A stretch of 57,363 nt of DNA from Cudoniella acicularis (taxonomy: Eukaryota; Ascomycota; Leotiomycetes; Helotiales; Helotiaceae): NCBI GenBank assembly GCA_013054445.1, contig JAAMPI010000165.1:1-57363 (forward strand), read 5' to 3'. Numbering within the stretch: the first letter of the stretch is position 1; every line of letters starts with the position of its first letter. Under the pieces are notes generated by a model. That model was given only the letters and a program-made list of their open reading frames with translations. It ran no database searches and was not told where the DNA came from. Below are positions 57,261 to 57,363 of the stretch, in pieces. A program made the translations under genes and the position numbers.

Positions 57261-57363
57261 AGGCTGCGTGATGGGTAGTGGGTAGTACCCATTACCCGCG
57301 GTTGGGTAGGGTTTCTCTTACTCCTATATAGGTGCCCGCGGTACCGTACTACATAAATATTAT
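57261..57363. repeat. GGGTA/TACCC-rich terminal repeat (copy 2, cut by window end)
   Basis: The first 36 bases are nearly identical to those at 49441-49480 and the later gggtttctcttactcctata block is also shared, in direct orientation. It lacks about 55 bases of the inner simple-sequence part and runs off the window. Confidence 0.65.

Overview
The window is from a filamentous ascomycete (Pezizomycotina). Its genes have short introns of about 50-100 nt with GT..AG ends, and its protein families are typically fungal: Zn2Cys6 and basic-ankyrin regulators, F-box proteins, berberine-bridge-like FAD oxidases, DHA2 and ABC efflux pumps. The intervening DNA is AT-rich and transposon-laden, and transposase Trp codons are repeatedly changed to TAG, the footprint of repeat-induced point mutation (RIP). 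I rebuilt the spliced genes by hand. Unless noted, the exon lengths sum to a multiple of three.

1-13.5 kb: an RIP-degraded block, the 3' stub of an SRPBCC gene, a complete secreted FAD oxidase (2765-4468), a long gene-poor stretch with a minisatellite, and a full-size ABCC-type ABC transporter on the minus strand (7949 to about 12354). 13.4-16 kb is a nest of dead transposons: a Tc1/mariner-like element split by a solo LTR with a perfect target duplication, then an LTR retroelement relic. 16.3-18.3 kb holds a DHA2 MFS pump. The part from 1.1 to 18.9 kb is bracketed by diverged inverted repeats.

19.5-23.8 kb: a small split gene with one frameshift, a Zn2Cys6 regulator (20604-22275) and a conserved fungal protein of unknown role (22665-23819). 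23.8-26.9 kb is gene-free and contains a palindrome-rich stretch and a Ty3/gypsy remnant.

26.9-49 kb is the most interesting part: a compact presumptive biosynthetic cluster without a PKS, NRPS or terpene core. Order: cytochrome P450 (-), BAHD-like/HxxxD acyltransferase (+), short-chain dehydrogenase (+), class III PLP aminotransferase (-), ABCB-type MDR transporter (+), ATP-grasp ligase (-), an RIP-killed pogo/Fot-type transposon, Gfo/Idh/MocA-type oxidoreductase (+), then a basic-region plus ankyrin (bANK, TOXE-like) regulator (-). The ATP-grasp enzyme, similar in plan to carnosine-synthase-type ligases, is the only evident bond-forming core enzyme. An inferred logic is: oxidation of an alcohol to a carbonyl (SDR or Gfo/Idh), transamination, ATP-dependent amide ligation, then hydroxylation and acylation, with export by the ABC pump. 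The substrate and product are unknown.

49-57.4 kb: another AT-rich transposon block beginning with a GGGTA-rich terminal repeat that recurs at the window's right edge, a stop-interrupted N-terminal NLR/STAND-like domain, an F-box gene and a small possible membrane protein.

Several otherwise well-conserved genes carry single-base shifts in homopolymers (ABCC, MFS, acyltransferase, Gfo/Idh, the split gene). Either the assembly has homopolymer errors or these genes are freshly inactivated; the sequence alone cannot decide.
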